Shown: in pieces, positions 47,476 to 58,580 of the stretch
How positions within the stretch are numbered: position 1 is the first letter of the stretch
Layout of the letters: each line of letters begins with the position of its first letter
Position numbers and translations under genes: made by a program
Notes under the pieces: model-generated
Seen by the model: only the letters and a program-made list of their open reading frames with translations
Told to the model about the DNA's origin: nothing
Database searches by the model: none
NCBI GenBank assembly: GCA_003508835.1
Contig: PUFA01000106.1
Span: forward strand, 1,288,501 to 1,352,500
Direction: 5' to 3'
DNA length: 64,000 bases
Origin: Eonycteris spelaea
Taxonomy: Eukaryota; Chordata; Mammalia; Chiroptera; Pteropodidae

Positions 47476-48689
47476 CATTTGCTTTTCTATGACAGCAAAC
47501 CTGGCCAGCAGTCTACTGCATTGGGCCGGACCAGTTCAGGGAGCTGGTGAGCAACAGTTGATATCATTTCTTAACCAATGGTAGCAAAATGAGGGGAGGT
47601 GTGGTCATTCGTTAGTCTGTTTCACTGGACTTACATACACACTTCTTGTTTACTTGAATTCCTTGTTAAATCTAAAACTTGTCCTCTTCATGAACTGTTA
47701 CCCCAGCCACACATCTAAGTCCTCTCTATGCTTGCTCTGCTCTGCTCCTCCACGCTCTCTATTCTTGTTAGTCTATGTTTCTATTTATGTCCGTAACTAA
47801 AAAAAACCCAAAACAAACAAAAAAACCCAAAGCTTAGATAAGCTATCAAATCTCTTCTCAATAACTCTTTTGGAAGGAAACTAACTTTCAGCAAATGAAA
47901 ATACCTTATTTAGTTAAAGTACTTGATGGCCAAATATCTAATCGCATATAATTTTCTAAAACCTGTAGAAATATTTCCTGCTTATTCAAGGAGTTTGTAT
48001 CTTACTGTTAAGCAAAACAAAGGAAAGGATGAGACATTAAATATATTTTAAATTTTTATGAATTTCACCCTCACACTTGGATTAAAAGGTAAATAGCACT
48101 GACGAATCTCTCAATCAAAATATTTTAATTATTAGTCCTAAAGTTTATGTTTGCTATTATATAAATCAGCCAGTACTCAAGTGCAATTCTTATAATGCAT
48201 TGTTAAACTTAAAACCATATGAGAAAGTAATAGACTACAATGTTGGTTTAGATAATGATTAGATATAATATACTTTCAAATAGAAAGTAATTAAGTATGA
48301 TATATTAATGGTTCACATATTGTTTGTCAATATCTTAAAATGAAACATAATAAATTAATAGCTATCCTAGACTGAAGATGAGTCATTTTTTAAATAAATT
48401 TCAAACAAATAGTTCCCAATTGCACAGTATGTGAAAATCTGTGTTAGAAATGTTCATGACAATGACTTTTCAAAAATAACAAAACTTGCAACAAAAATCT
48501 ATGTTCCCAGCATATGGTACTGTTTAGAAAAATGGATTATGCATTAATGTATCAGAACACAATATAGCCATTTAACATGATGTGGAACTGTAACTTTTGA
48601 TATGGAAGGATGCCCTAAATGTATGGCTAAAAAAAGAATTCTTATGGAATAGTAATACTAAAATAATTGTAATATAGTAATAATAATAA
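47476..48689. other. Unique AT-rich sequence
   Basis: About 1.2 kb; no recognised element or gene. Confidence 0.55.
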
Positions 48690-48895
48690 TATGATACATA
48701 GCACTTAACTATATAATTCGAACGCTGCTTCAGTGGTTTTACAGACATTATCTCATTTAATTAGTCACAACCTTGTTAAACTAGGTACTGTTCCTCTTCG
48801 TACAAAGACAAAACTGAAACTCCAAGGAATAAAGAGATTAAATAATATGCCCAAAGGACACATACGGTATATGGCAGAACCCCTTGTTTCTGTAA
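48690..48895 (-). mobile_element. MIR SINE, antisense
   Basis: TTTTACAGACATTATCTCAT, TTAATTAGTCACAACCTTGT, ACTAGGTACTGTTCCTCTTC, CAAAACTGAAACTCCAAGG and TATATGGCAGAACCCC give the reversed MIR order (TTATCTCATTTAATCC, TCACAACAACCC, TAGGTACTATTAT, GAGGAAACTGAGG, GGCAGAGCC). Confidence 0.83.
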
Positions 48896-49020
48896 TCCAT
48901 CCATCTATCTATCTGACTCCCTATCATCTATTTTAATTAGCAACTATACTATTTAATATGATCAAATATGGAGCAAATATTTGAAGACTGTTAGGGTAAG
49001 TAGCTAACGTATCTAAATTT

Positions 49021-49196
49021 ATCATCTATCTATATCTATCTATCTATCTATCTATGTCTAATCTATCTATATATCTATCATCTATCTATCTATCATCTAA
49101 TCTATCTATCTATCTATCTATCTGTCTAATCGATTATCTATTATCTATCTATCTTATCTTATCTTATCTATCTATCATCTATCATCTATCATCTAC
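49021..49196. repeat. (TCTA)n / (ATCT)n microsatellite
   Basis: About 175 bp of tetranucleotide TCTA units with TCTAA, TTATCT and CATCTAT interruptions. The Ser/Ile/Tyr/Leu-rich frame over it is an artefact. Confidence 0.96.
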
Positions 49197-49867
49197 CATG
49201 TACCAAGTTAGAGTCAATAGTGTAGAAATTAACTCTCTATAGGAAGCTTGTATTAAATTCCCTGGCCAGGTTAAATAGATTGGCAAAACTTTTGATCTCA
49301 GGAAGAAAATGGAGTCCCTGTGTGTATTTTAACTCCATAAGACTTCCAAATATTTCAGGCTTCAGATTGAGACTGATGACTATTTCTATCTCTTAGTTAA
49401 AACTGTATTTCATTTCCTATAACCTTTGTATGGACCTCAGTTTGATTAATAGTTGTAGTGCTTTTTAAAAAGAACATTAGAAATCAACTTCAATAAATTA
49501 GCGTATAATGCAATTTTTTTTTGCCTTTTTAAATGTAATCTTCTCTACCAGATATTAATGTGAAAAGGGGACAGTAAAAAAATATAAAGAATCACTGTGA
49601 AAAGGAGAAAAGTAATTTATATGTGGAAAGTATATAACACAATTTGCAGTAATAAGATAAAGTAAGTTTTAAGAGTCAACAGAGAAATTTCATTGAAACC
49701 GATTTCTTAACACAAAATTATGAAAATAATAAGAGTATCTTACAAGTGACTATTGTTTAAAGTTTTTAGACCCATTTGTATTATGAAAATTTTTTAAAAC
49801 TGGGATGTTAATTCCCCAACTGTGAGACAAAGGGACTGCAAATGCTGTCGCATGTCCCAGCTGAGGG
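49197..49867. other. Unassigned AT-rich sequence
   Basis: Nothing recognised apart from a T-run near 49513. Confidence 0.5.
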
Positions 49868-49945
49868 AATTAGGGCTGGAGAAATGAAAAGACTTGCTTA
49901 AGGTCGGAGAGCTTGGACAGAGAGGCTGAGTATCTAAGTACCTAT
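49868..49945 (-). mobile_element. MIR fragment, antisense
   Basis: GAGAAATGAAAAGACTTGCT, TAAGGTCGGAGAGCTTGGAC follow the reversed MIR core (CAGAGAGGTTAAGTGACTTG, CCCAAGGTCACACAGCTAG). Confidence 0.55.
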
Positions 49946-51770
49946 TTTGTTTTGTTTTGTTTTATTCTGCATGCTTCACTGCTTCTCAATAAAAATTATG
50001 ATACAGAAAAAACTGTTCCGAAGAGAATATTGTCAAATTTAGCAAAAGCTAATTAAAGCGTAAAGTATTCTTAATGTAAGATTTGATAGAAATTTGTTTT
50101 CAGCAGCTACTAACAGGTAATTTTAGTTATCTAAGCAGCTTTTTATTCCTGAAATTGCGTTGTACTGACTGCTATTTTCTTGCTCTTTGCATTCTTTGTC
50201 ATTTTAATATCTTTAGTGATTTTGAAATATTTGGTGCTGGATCATTCTGCTGCAAATATGACCTGTCATTCCAACAAATGGACTGATTGAATCTGTCACA
50301 CTGGTGGGATTTATAGTAAATTCACCACGGCACAAGTAAAACCATTAGAAATTGCATTGGTTTAAATGACTGAATATAAGAGCCCCTGATTCTATCAGCA
50401 AGATGGCTTATACTTTCCTTCCAAATGACCACTGAGAATCTTAAAATTATATCAATTTTAATGCATATATGTTATATTGCTGTGTTGATCTCTATTTCAG
50501 ATCTGTGACATGGTTTGGGGCCTCTAAAATCTCTATATTAAAATAATTTATGGGAAGAATTAATGAGATTTTATATTATAAGGTATTTTGTTTTGAAAAC
50601 CATGGATATTTCTAAAATTATTTTTCTAATTTTAGTTATGATCTGTATACATATACATACATTAATGTGAATAAAGTGCTTTTTATGGTACATATTAGAA
50701 TTCTTTAAATCATTAATTTCATTTACTTTAGCTTTCAGACTGTCCCACAATTAAAATGGGGAAAAATTTGTTACTAATATTGTTATTAAATTTTCAAATA
50801 TTGATAATTGGGAAAATAATTTGATCACTTTGTTGTTGGTACTGTTCATGTAATACTTGCTATTCTAATTAAATATTTTCACTTCCAAAGTAAAAAAAAA
50901 ATGCAAATTTAACTCTCAATACTTAACATATAACCAATTTTTTTCTAAAATATGAAAACATTTTATTTTATATAGATCAAGTATATTTTGTTTTATGAAG
51001 CCTCCACTTACTTGATCACACATAGTTTTTAGATTTTTCATGTTTAATCTAATCACGTTTTGCAGTTTATTTTACTTTGTTAACCTAGCAGTCCAATTGG
51101 ATACTATCTCTATCTGAATACTAAAACTATAATAAAAAAAAAAAACATTTTTATAGTCTTGTAAAACAGAGCACATAAAACAGGAACATTCATTTTAGTT
51201 GAAGACATGTGCTAATTTTTTATTGAGAAACGCATTAAACATTGATACATCCAACCTCTGATTGAACCTTCAGACTTGTCACACGTAGGGGCTGTTGAAG
51301 ATTTATTGCACAATATAAAATTAGGCATATACAGTAAACTTGATAGTAAATGACCTTTGTAGACAGGAGACTACCACAGAAAATAGTTGCACAAAAGAAG
51401 CAGGTTTGAAAAATATATTTAAAGACATTGAAAATGAGTGATGGAAACTGAAAAGCAAAAAGAGAAAAAAAAATTCTCTGACGAAATAGATACAGAGAAT
51501 CTACTTTCGAAAATGAATAGATGTTTTTATCATTTCTAATTCATTTGTTATATAATAATTCGTACTAAAAATAGGTTTAACTCAAACATATAGATTTAAG
51601 TCATGCCAGTTTCACGAAGTACTTATGAAATATAAATATAAAAAAGATCTATTTAATCCCTAAAAATGGTACAAATTAATAGAGCACTACAGACTCACAT
51701 AAGAATGAATATCATGTGTCAAAAACAGGGCACCTGTGATCTGACAGGAGGTTGATTTCATTGTGAATTG
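49946..51770. other. Unique AT-rich sequence
   Basis: A short (TTTTG)n at 49946-49964, then about 1.8 kb with no recognised element. Very AT-rich with many stops. Confidence 0.55.
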
Positions 51771-51774
51771 GATT

Positions 51775-51912
51775 TAGACGCTTCATTCTCTTATCTGTCC
51801 ATCTCTCCTCCCATCGCCCCTCCTTTTCTCTTCCTCATCCTCTTGCCCACTTTTTTCTCTTCTCTTTCCTCTTCTTCTCCCTCTCTACCTCTCCCCCTAC
51901 CTCCCTTTACAC
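51775..51912. repeat. Pyrimidine-rich low-complexity tract
   Basis: About 140 bp dominated by C and T (CTCTTCCTC, CCTCTACCTCTCCCCC type words) with a few purines. It is not a clean microsatellite. Confidence 0.75.
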
Positions 51913-53853
51913 TGAGGGTACATCAGCATCAGGCTTCTGATGGGTTGCAGCTCAAATTTACTGGCATGATGACCTAATGAAACTTTAGTGGGAATTCACA
52001 GAAATTGTGCAAAAATACCTTGAAACTTTAACATTGCTTGTTCAAAGAGTTCAGATTTAAACAAATAGTTTTATAAATTATTTCAAGGTAATGGCATTTA
52101 TTTTCTACAAATGACATCACGTCTATTGATTTTTGAAAAGAAAAATTAAAATGTAACTATTACAAAACAATGCTAATAATGAGTTTGTCTAGAAATGGAA
52201 TCAATTTTTCTCAGGATGGTAGAATGAAATTCATATTTATAAAATCTGTTTTCTACAATACGAATGGATAGCTTACACTAGAAGTTTTTACTAAAATTTT
52301 AGAACTAATATTTTCTTGATTTTTGTGTAATTTCAGGTCATTTTATGAATCTGTCGTTTTTTTTTTCTTTGCAAAGAGATAGACTACTCAGAGATGCATA
52401 TTAAGATGTCTTTTGCCTTTTAAAAATATTGGGGCATATATACTTCTTTCTTTTTTTAGATAAAATCCCTACAACTAATCCTTTTACAATAACTTGGATT
52501 TGAGTCCTAAACAGATAACATTCATAGCACTTTTAATAAAACTAGCACAGATTGCTAATATTAGGTATACATTCCTGCGACACATGATAAAAGGATATTT
52601 CAGAATTCTGGAAGCCTGATGCAACTGTTCACTTTTAAGTCTTAAGAGCAGACATCACCTCTCAAGTAAAAAATGATGTTCTGTTTTTGAAGGGGTGCAG
52701 AGGGAGTGGGAACTATCCCCAGGAGTAAATAGAGCTGTGCCATAAAACCCTTTAAACAGGTGATACCATTTAGCTGTGAAATCGAATTGAATAACATAAT
52801 AGAGTTCTCTTTTTCTTATTCAGAGAAATGATACAAGAGATAAAGGGGAGACCATAACTAATGGCTGTACGTGACTGAAAATCTCGCGTTGCCTTTTCTT
52901 ATTATCTATTCCATTTTCTACTCACATGCGCCTCTAAGATTTCGTCAAGATGTTCCACCTTCCTCATTCTGTCTTAATGACTTTCACTTCCTTCTTTCCT
53001 TTTTTGTTGAGTTTGTATTAAGCTAGGAACTATCTAGATGGAAAAAATAACCAGCTACTGTCCTTTCCACAAAATGGAGTTCAGAAGGAAATCTGCTTTT
53101 TACTAGAATCACAATCCCAACTGAAGGCATTATTTTTCTTACCTGAATGTACTCTTTTCCCTGCTTCCTTCACTGGAATCCATCACTTTTTGGAGCCTTG
53201 TAAATTCCTTTGCACTTTTAGTAAAAATAGACTTCGCAAGGCTGACATGAAGCTCTATGTGCTTTAAGTGAAGCCGGTAGAAGACGCTGACAAATTGGAG
53301 AGCTGTCTTCTCCATTCGCTTTTGTTTTCTGCCTGCCTTCGCTGCTGGAAAATCTGGTCAATGCCCTACCATTCCCTCACCAGGAGACCTGGGATGTGGC
53401 CTTCACGACCAGTGCAAACCTCTCAGCAAGATGTGTGTGCTTTGTCTAATGCTACTAAGGTGACTGAAATCCAGTTCAAACATGAGAGCAAATTTTGCTT
53501 CAGCTCGTGATGGATGAATGGGTCATATTATGAAGTTTGGGATTTTTAATTTTTTTTAATTTTAATTTACACTAGTATTCAGTATTGAACTAAAATGGTT
53601 CAAAAATAAGATTTGCAAGGAGTTTGGTATTTCGATTCAATAAAGTATATATTTTACAGAAATAAGTTAAGCAGTTGTCTGTGGTATTTTAGTCACTGCC
53701 TAGCAATAAATTAGGACTTGATCAAGATATTATTTTAGCAATCCACAAATATTGGTTAACTTTTCAATGAATCTTCTCTCTCTATACTGACCTCTCATGA
53801 AGGTGCCATTAACCATTTTATTTTTTTGTTTTTTGTTACTTTTTCAAGCGCAT
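51913..53853. other. Unique AT-rich sequence
   Basis: About 1.9 kb; no element or gene recognised. An 80-residue frame at 53268-53510 lies in a moderately GC segment and resembles nothing known to me. Confidence 0.5.
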
Positions 53854-53854
53854 T

Positions 53855-54020
53855 TTTATTTAGTACCTGCTGTGTTCCAGTTACTATGTTGACCTCGAAG
53901 ATACGGTAGAGATCAAGATGAAGTTCTTATCATTAAGGCGTATACAGACTACTTGGAGACAGAGAAAGTAAATCGATGTGCTAACTGCTACAGTGGAAAT
54001 AACCAGTGTGAAGCACACAG
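53855..54020 (-). mobile_element. L2 3'-end fragment, antisense
   Basis: TTTTTATTTAGTACCTGCTG, TGTTCCAGTTACTATG, AAGATACGGTAGAGATCAAG and CAGACTACTTGGAGACAGAG follow the reversed L2 tail (ATTTATTGAGCACCTACTATG, TGCCAGGCACTGTG, GGGATACA, AGTCTAGTGGGGGAGACAGA). Confidence 0.62.
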
Positions 54021-54201
54021 AGGTGCGCCTTTGAATTCTGTTCTTCTGCAACCATTTAGCATCATCTCGTGGCCTTTCTATACCCAATCCTGTCCCACTT
54101 GTAGACTTCTTTTCCTTATGTTTATTGGATAAATTGCCATCTTTGACAGCTATTTCAAAGTCCGTGTAGACTAATTCAACATCAGGGGCATCTCCACACA
54201 T
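54021..54201 (-). other. Unidentified protein-like open segment
   Basis: The minus strand starts an ATG at 54201 and reads MCGDAPDVELVYTDFEIA, then a lysine-rich hydrophilic stretch with EKKSTSGTGLG and ERPRDDAKWLQKN. Composition is unlike the Leu/Phe/Ile-rich chance frames around it. The frame then runs into an antisense L2 tail, so any original protein end is lost. No poly(A) tail or target duplication is visible. It may be a fragment of a retrocopy or an unrecognised element; I do not know the parent. Confidence 0.3.
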
Positions 54202-54398
54202 TTACAAAAAAAGAAAAGAAAAAATCTGTAGCTGAAAAGTAGAAGTTAGCTTCACCGTAAGTTCCAGTGTAAATGGGGATGAGGAGGTTAAAGTCTTCAG
54301 ATGGAGTGGGTATATTTTATTCTGTTGAACGTTCGTCATTTATACTTTTAGCAGCTTCCTGCTTTTTCCTGTTATTCTGTAAAATATTTCATAGCCCA

Positions 54399-54465
54399 GA
54401 ATCATCAAACTGGGATAATCAGTCTCGAATCATCAAACTGGGTAATCATCAAAATCATTATCCCA
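54399..54465. repeat. Short tandem and inverted repeat
   Basis: GAATCATCAAACTGGG occurs at 54399-54414 and 54427-54442, with a third partial AATCATCAAA. TGGGATAAT at 54411 is inverted as ATTATCCCA at 54457-54465. Confidence 0.88.
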
Positions 54466-55799
54466 AGAGAAAATCTTGTCTATAAATTTGACCAGAGCCT
54501 CTTTTACTGAGTCTACGGTTTGGCCTTTTAACAAAGACGGATTGTTTGTTTGCTCATTTGTTTTTATTGCCCCGGGTCCTCAGGACTTTTCTCTGTGGGC
54601 TTGGCCATCACCGTTTGTTTTCAGGTGTCTGACCCTTTTATCCTCCGTGTCATCGCGTGTGGCTGTTGTGGGATTTCCCTCTCACATCTTGGCCTGCAGG
54701 TCTTTTCCCAATGTACTTCGGCTGTCACCGAACTCAGTGGTGGTATCTCTCAAATCTTCCACTGTCCTGGCAACATTTACAAAGGGCTGTCGGGAGTAAC
54801 CTTCCGAATTTTTTTCTAAGGTTTCTCAGAATGTATTGTTTTTCTAGGATACGGAACAGTTCCCTATGGAAGGTTTCTTATTTCACAAAATTGTTAAACT
54901 CTCCCAGTCACCCCAAAAGGATGCTTATAAACAAGGCACACTTACATTTCACTGATTATTTGTGGTCAAACCTTGCAGGGGTATCAACCGTAAACCATAA
55001 CTTTCATCAAAATCTATTAATGGCAAGTCAGAGCTCTGCTCGGTTTTTAAAAATTGCAGTGACATGCATTCCTGGAACTTTATCATTCTTTTTCATTCTT
55101 CATAATGGGCTTTAAAGTTTTCTTGCAAATAGCATGCTTTTATATATTTTATGTTATTTGACTATACAGCAATGCTATGAGAGATAAATTATCCATGTAA
55201 CCTTTACTTCTGACCCAAAGTCAAAAATATCTTAAAAAAAACTTGTTGTTATAAGAAAGTGTATTTGATTAACAAATATTATTGGATAATATAGTAAAAT
55301 AAAATATATTAAAATGTTTTATGAACTATTATATAAAAGTTCATTATTTTGCTGTATTAATTACTATTATACTCTCTTAGTCTATAATAGTATATTCAAT
55401 GTGAAGACAAAAAGCAGGGCAGAGTGAAATGAAGCCATTTGTTATTTTAGTAAGATCATATTTTACTGGTCGGTGATAGTACTGTCTGGCCGAGGGCTGT
55501 CATTAAAATTCATCATCATCCGACATTCAGATGCTTCCCTAGTAAATTCTCTCTCTCCACAAAAAAAGATGTCTTTGTTGTTGGTAAAGAATAGACGTGA
55601 AGAAAGTTTGCGGGTTTGTATCCAAGCTTTTGCATTTACTGGACCTGAAATCTAGTATGTGTAAAATTGGGGTCATAAAATGGCTATATTGGAAGGGCTG
55701 CTATGAGTTAAATAATACTTTTACTTAGCAAGAATGAAAACATTCCCCTTTCTCAGATATCTGACATGCTTTCTCACCTTCCTTTTTTCGGATGAACTT
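54466..55799. other. Unassigned sequence with overlapping open frames
   Basis: Between 54476 and 55115 frames of 107, 89 and 152 residues overlap on the plus strand. The DNA at 54560-54790 is less AT-rich. None of the products resembles a known family, and three open frames at once argues for composition or a decayed repeat, not a gene. The rest is AT-rich. Confidence 0.4.
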
Positions 55800-56702
55800 C
55801 TGTCATTAAAAACCACTAAATGACCTATTCCTCATTTCTCTACCAAATCTCTGAGCCAATGGTCATCTATGCTCACCATCTCCTTTTCTCCTTTAACAAG
55901 GAAACCTCCACACCTATCACAAACTCTTCACATTTGCTTGAAATTCTTTGCTTTTCTCCTTTGTCAGTACTGCGCTCCTTAAATTTGCCTCCTTTTTGTC
56001 AGCTTCAAAATTGTTCTCTGATAATTGATTGTTCTCATTAACATTCAAAACTCATCCGTCATCGTTCGTGGAGATATCACGCACTTCCGCCCCCTCAGCA
56101 GCCTGTCATTGTCTTCACTTCTTGACCTACTCTATCTACTCTCCTTCAGGGGCAGACTTCTTGAAAATGTTGTCTACATGTGCTTGGCACCATGTCATCG
56201 CTCACCATTCCTTTTCCAACTAACTGAATTCTTGGCTCCTGCTTGCATTGCTTCATCAAAACTGCTCGGGCGATCGCTTCTCAAACCCCGTGCTGTTAAG
56301 ATGAAGGTACGTTTTCTGTCATCTCATGTTCTCCCAATAGCATGGCACACCACTGATTGGTCACTTTGAGAGTTTTTATGCGCTCCCTTCTCATGGCCTC
56401 CATGACGCCATATTTTCCTAGGTTTACTTTCCTTTGTCTTTCTCAGTTTCCTTTGTCAACCTCTCTTATTGTTTACTCCTGAGCTTTTCAGAGTGTGACA
56501 CCCTGGTCGTCAGGGTAGCTCCTAAAAGCAATTATGAGTCAGGTGGAGAGTGGCTCCTGAGACACCGAGTTTCTAGTAAGTTCTCAAATAAGGCTAATGC
56601 TTTTCTAAAAATCTACAAAATCACCAAAAATTCTGAAGACTCACTCATAGCTCTTACAGCTTTTCATGCAGAATTCTCTCCTTAGGCATTTTCATCCATT
56701 AC

Positions 56703-56744
56703 CATGGTTTTAAACACTGTGCCTACGCGGATGGTTCTCAAATT
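56703..56744 (+). pseudogene. L2 reverse-transcriptase catalytic box relic
   Basis: The frame reads HGFKHCAYADGSQI and then stops. The L2 family has YADD at this place, so the second catalytic aspartate has become glycine (YADG at 56724-56735) and a stop follows. This fixes the identity of the element and shows that it is dead. Confidence 0.8.
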
Positions 56745-57154
56745 TAAATAGCCATCCTAGACCCCTTTTCTAATTTCCAGACATATATCAAGTTCCAATT
56801 GGCATTATTTCTTAAAAACTTTATTGGCATCAGAAATTTTTAATTCTAAAAGCTGAACTCTTCAGCGTTCCTCCAAATCTTCCCCTTCTCCTGATGACCC
56901 ATTTCAGTCGATGCTGCCTCCATTCGCCCAGGAGCGAAGCCACAGATTTGATGCTAAACGTTACCTCCATTATCTGCCAAATGTAACCCTTCACCAAGTC
57001 ATATTTCACCTTCTTATAAAATATCTTTAAAAATTGTTAATGTTCTTCCTCCTCAGGGTACCAAATCTAATTCTAGACTAGCCGCTACTATTCCTCAGGT
57101 CTTAGCTCCAATATCATTTTCTTAAGGTATCTTAGTAATAAAATGATTTAAATT

Positions 57155-57170
57155 TGTGTGTGTGGTGTGG

Positions 57171-57201
<31 letters not shown>

Positions 57202-57202
57202 T
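57155..57202. repeat. (TG)n microsatellite inside L2 tail
   Basis: TG units interrupted by three GTGG phase shifts. Confidence 0.95.
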
Positions 57203-57360
57203 TCCTACTCCCACACTAGACTGTGAGCTCCAGAAAACCAGAGATTATGTCAGTTTTGTTTGAAACTGTTCCTTCATCTAGCAGAGCGCTTGGGCTTCAA
57301 ACATATTTGTTGAATACTTCAACTTGGATAAAGATGAGAGATAGGGTTTTAAGATCTTGA

Positions 57361-57464
57361 CCTTCTACTCTATAAGTACCTCTGTGATATTAAGTCACTC
57401 AATTGCCTTACCTTCTAACTCTATAATTTATTCCACCTCTGTGATACTTAAGTCACTCAAATTG
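57361..57464. repeat. Imperfect tandem duplication, about 50-bp unit
   Basis: Copy one is 57361-57405 and copy two 57411-57464. Both hold CCTTCTA(A)CTCTATAA at the left, then CCTCTGTGATA and TAAGTCACTCAA. Copy two has an extra TTTATTC-like insert. Confidence 0.9.
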
Positions 57465-58556
57465 AATTAATTTTCAACTGTCATTAATTTCAATAGCTGT
57501 TTGATTTCTCCCTTAGGCCTTAGCTGCTAGATGGAATAATTCTCTGTTTCTGAATGTCAGAAGCACACAAGGTATTGTGCGGTTGGCCTCACTGAAAACC
57601 AGAGTTTGGCCACATTTTGTTAAAGAACAATTAATTACACAATGTGTAGACAAAGAACTGACGTCTCAAATTAAGAAATGCTAGAGATGCTAGAGATTAC
57701 CTAAACAAAAATGCCAAGATTATTTTCTATCTAGTGCCAAAGTTCGTTAGTTGCTGATAACTGCTTGAAGTGGTCGAATGAAATGAGTGTAACTGTGATA
57801 ACTGTGGGGCACAGTGGTGAAGAAGGCAATGTCTGTCACAGTTACAGAGTAGGAGGTCGGAGCATTGTGACATTTATTTCAACTCTGATTTGGTGCATAC
57901 ATAAAGAATTTTGAAATCGAAGAATGCTTACTTTACTACTGGTTTTGGGACATAGTCAGGACTAGAAAGAATTTAGTTCTCTTACTTTTAAATCTATTCT
58001 ATAATTCCACTGCTTATTGCTAGAATTTTTTCTTATTTAAGTTTTGTTCATAATATTTCTATGTTTATCTGATTTTTTTCCTAGAGATTTAATGTCTGTG
58101 TATGGTCTTTTGTTCTTGTCATTTGCATGGAGCAAAATTAAATATGATTCTTTAAGGTAGTATATCAGATTTTTATTTATTTATATTCCTACTGATATCC
58201 AAAGAAAATTTTTTAAATCACTGAATTGGTATTTTTTTAATTCACTGGCAATGAACATTTTCAAATATGTTGCTAGCAAATTCAACTGTGCTTTGTAACT
58301 CTTAAACATTGAAAATTGTGTAGAAACAATTATAAAATCTCTGTCTTGCCTTTTTTCTTGAAAGTTTTTCTTGGAGTGTGACCTGTTATTATGCTTATTT
58401 TTAAATGGAAGTTGGAATTTACTACAACTTAATAGGATTACTTTAATAAATGTAAGATGATAAGGCTATTTTCTCACTCTATGGGTTGTCACCATTTTAT
58501 TCACTCATTCTTAATTTTTAAAAATTATCAGGCACAAGTAAAAAAACAAAGCATAA
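57465..58556. other. Unique AT-rich sequence
   Basis: No recognised element or gene in about 1.1 kb. Confidence 0.55.
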
Positions 58557-58580
58557 ACTTAAACTTGTGCAAGTTTAAGT
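58557..58580. repeat. Near-perfect palindrome
   Basis: Arms ACTTAAACTTG and CAAGTTTAAGT, 11 bp each with no mismatch, flank a TG centre. Further half-matching words (ACTTACACTTAAG) follow on the right. Confidence 0.95.

Larger units (their letters stand above)
55800..57330 (+). mobile_element. L2 LINE copy, sense, with RT domain and 3' tail
   Basis: Sense L2 ORF2 can be followed from about 55.8 kb. Around 56340-56450 the words CACACCACTGATTGGTCACT, CTCCCTTCTCATGGCCTCCA, TGACGCCATATTTTCC and TCTTTCTCAGTTTCCTTTG follow the family's LLETLSSLGF...SVSF block. The catalytic box lies at 56703-56744. GGTCTTAGCTCCAATATCAT at 57098 follows after a deletion. The tail ends with CACACTAGACTGTGAGCTCC, then AAACATATTTGTTGAATA near 57300-57320. 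A (TG)n run interrupts the tail. About 1.5 kb survive. Confidence 0.72.

Noticed and set aside
49021..49242. Array-like repetition that could suggest a CRISPR array
   Set aside because: The unit is a plain TCTA tetranucleotide with no unique spacers, and the context is mammalian.
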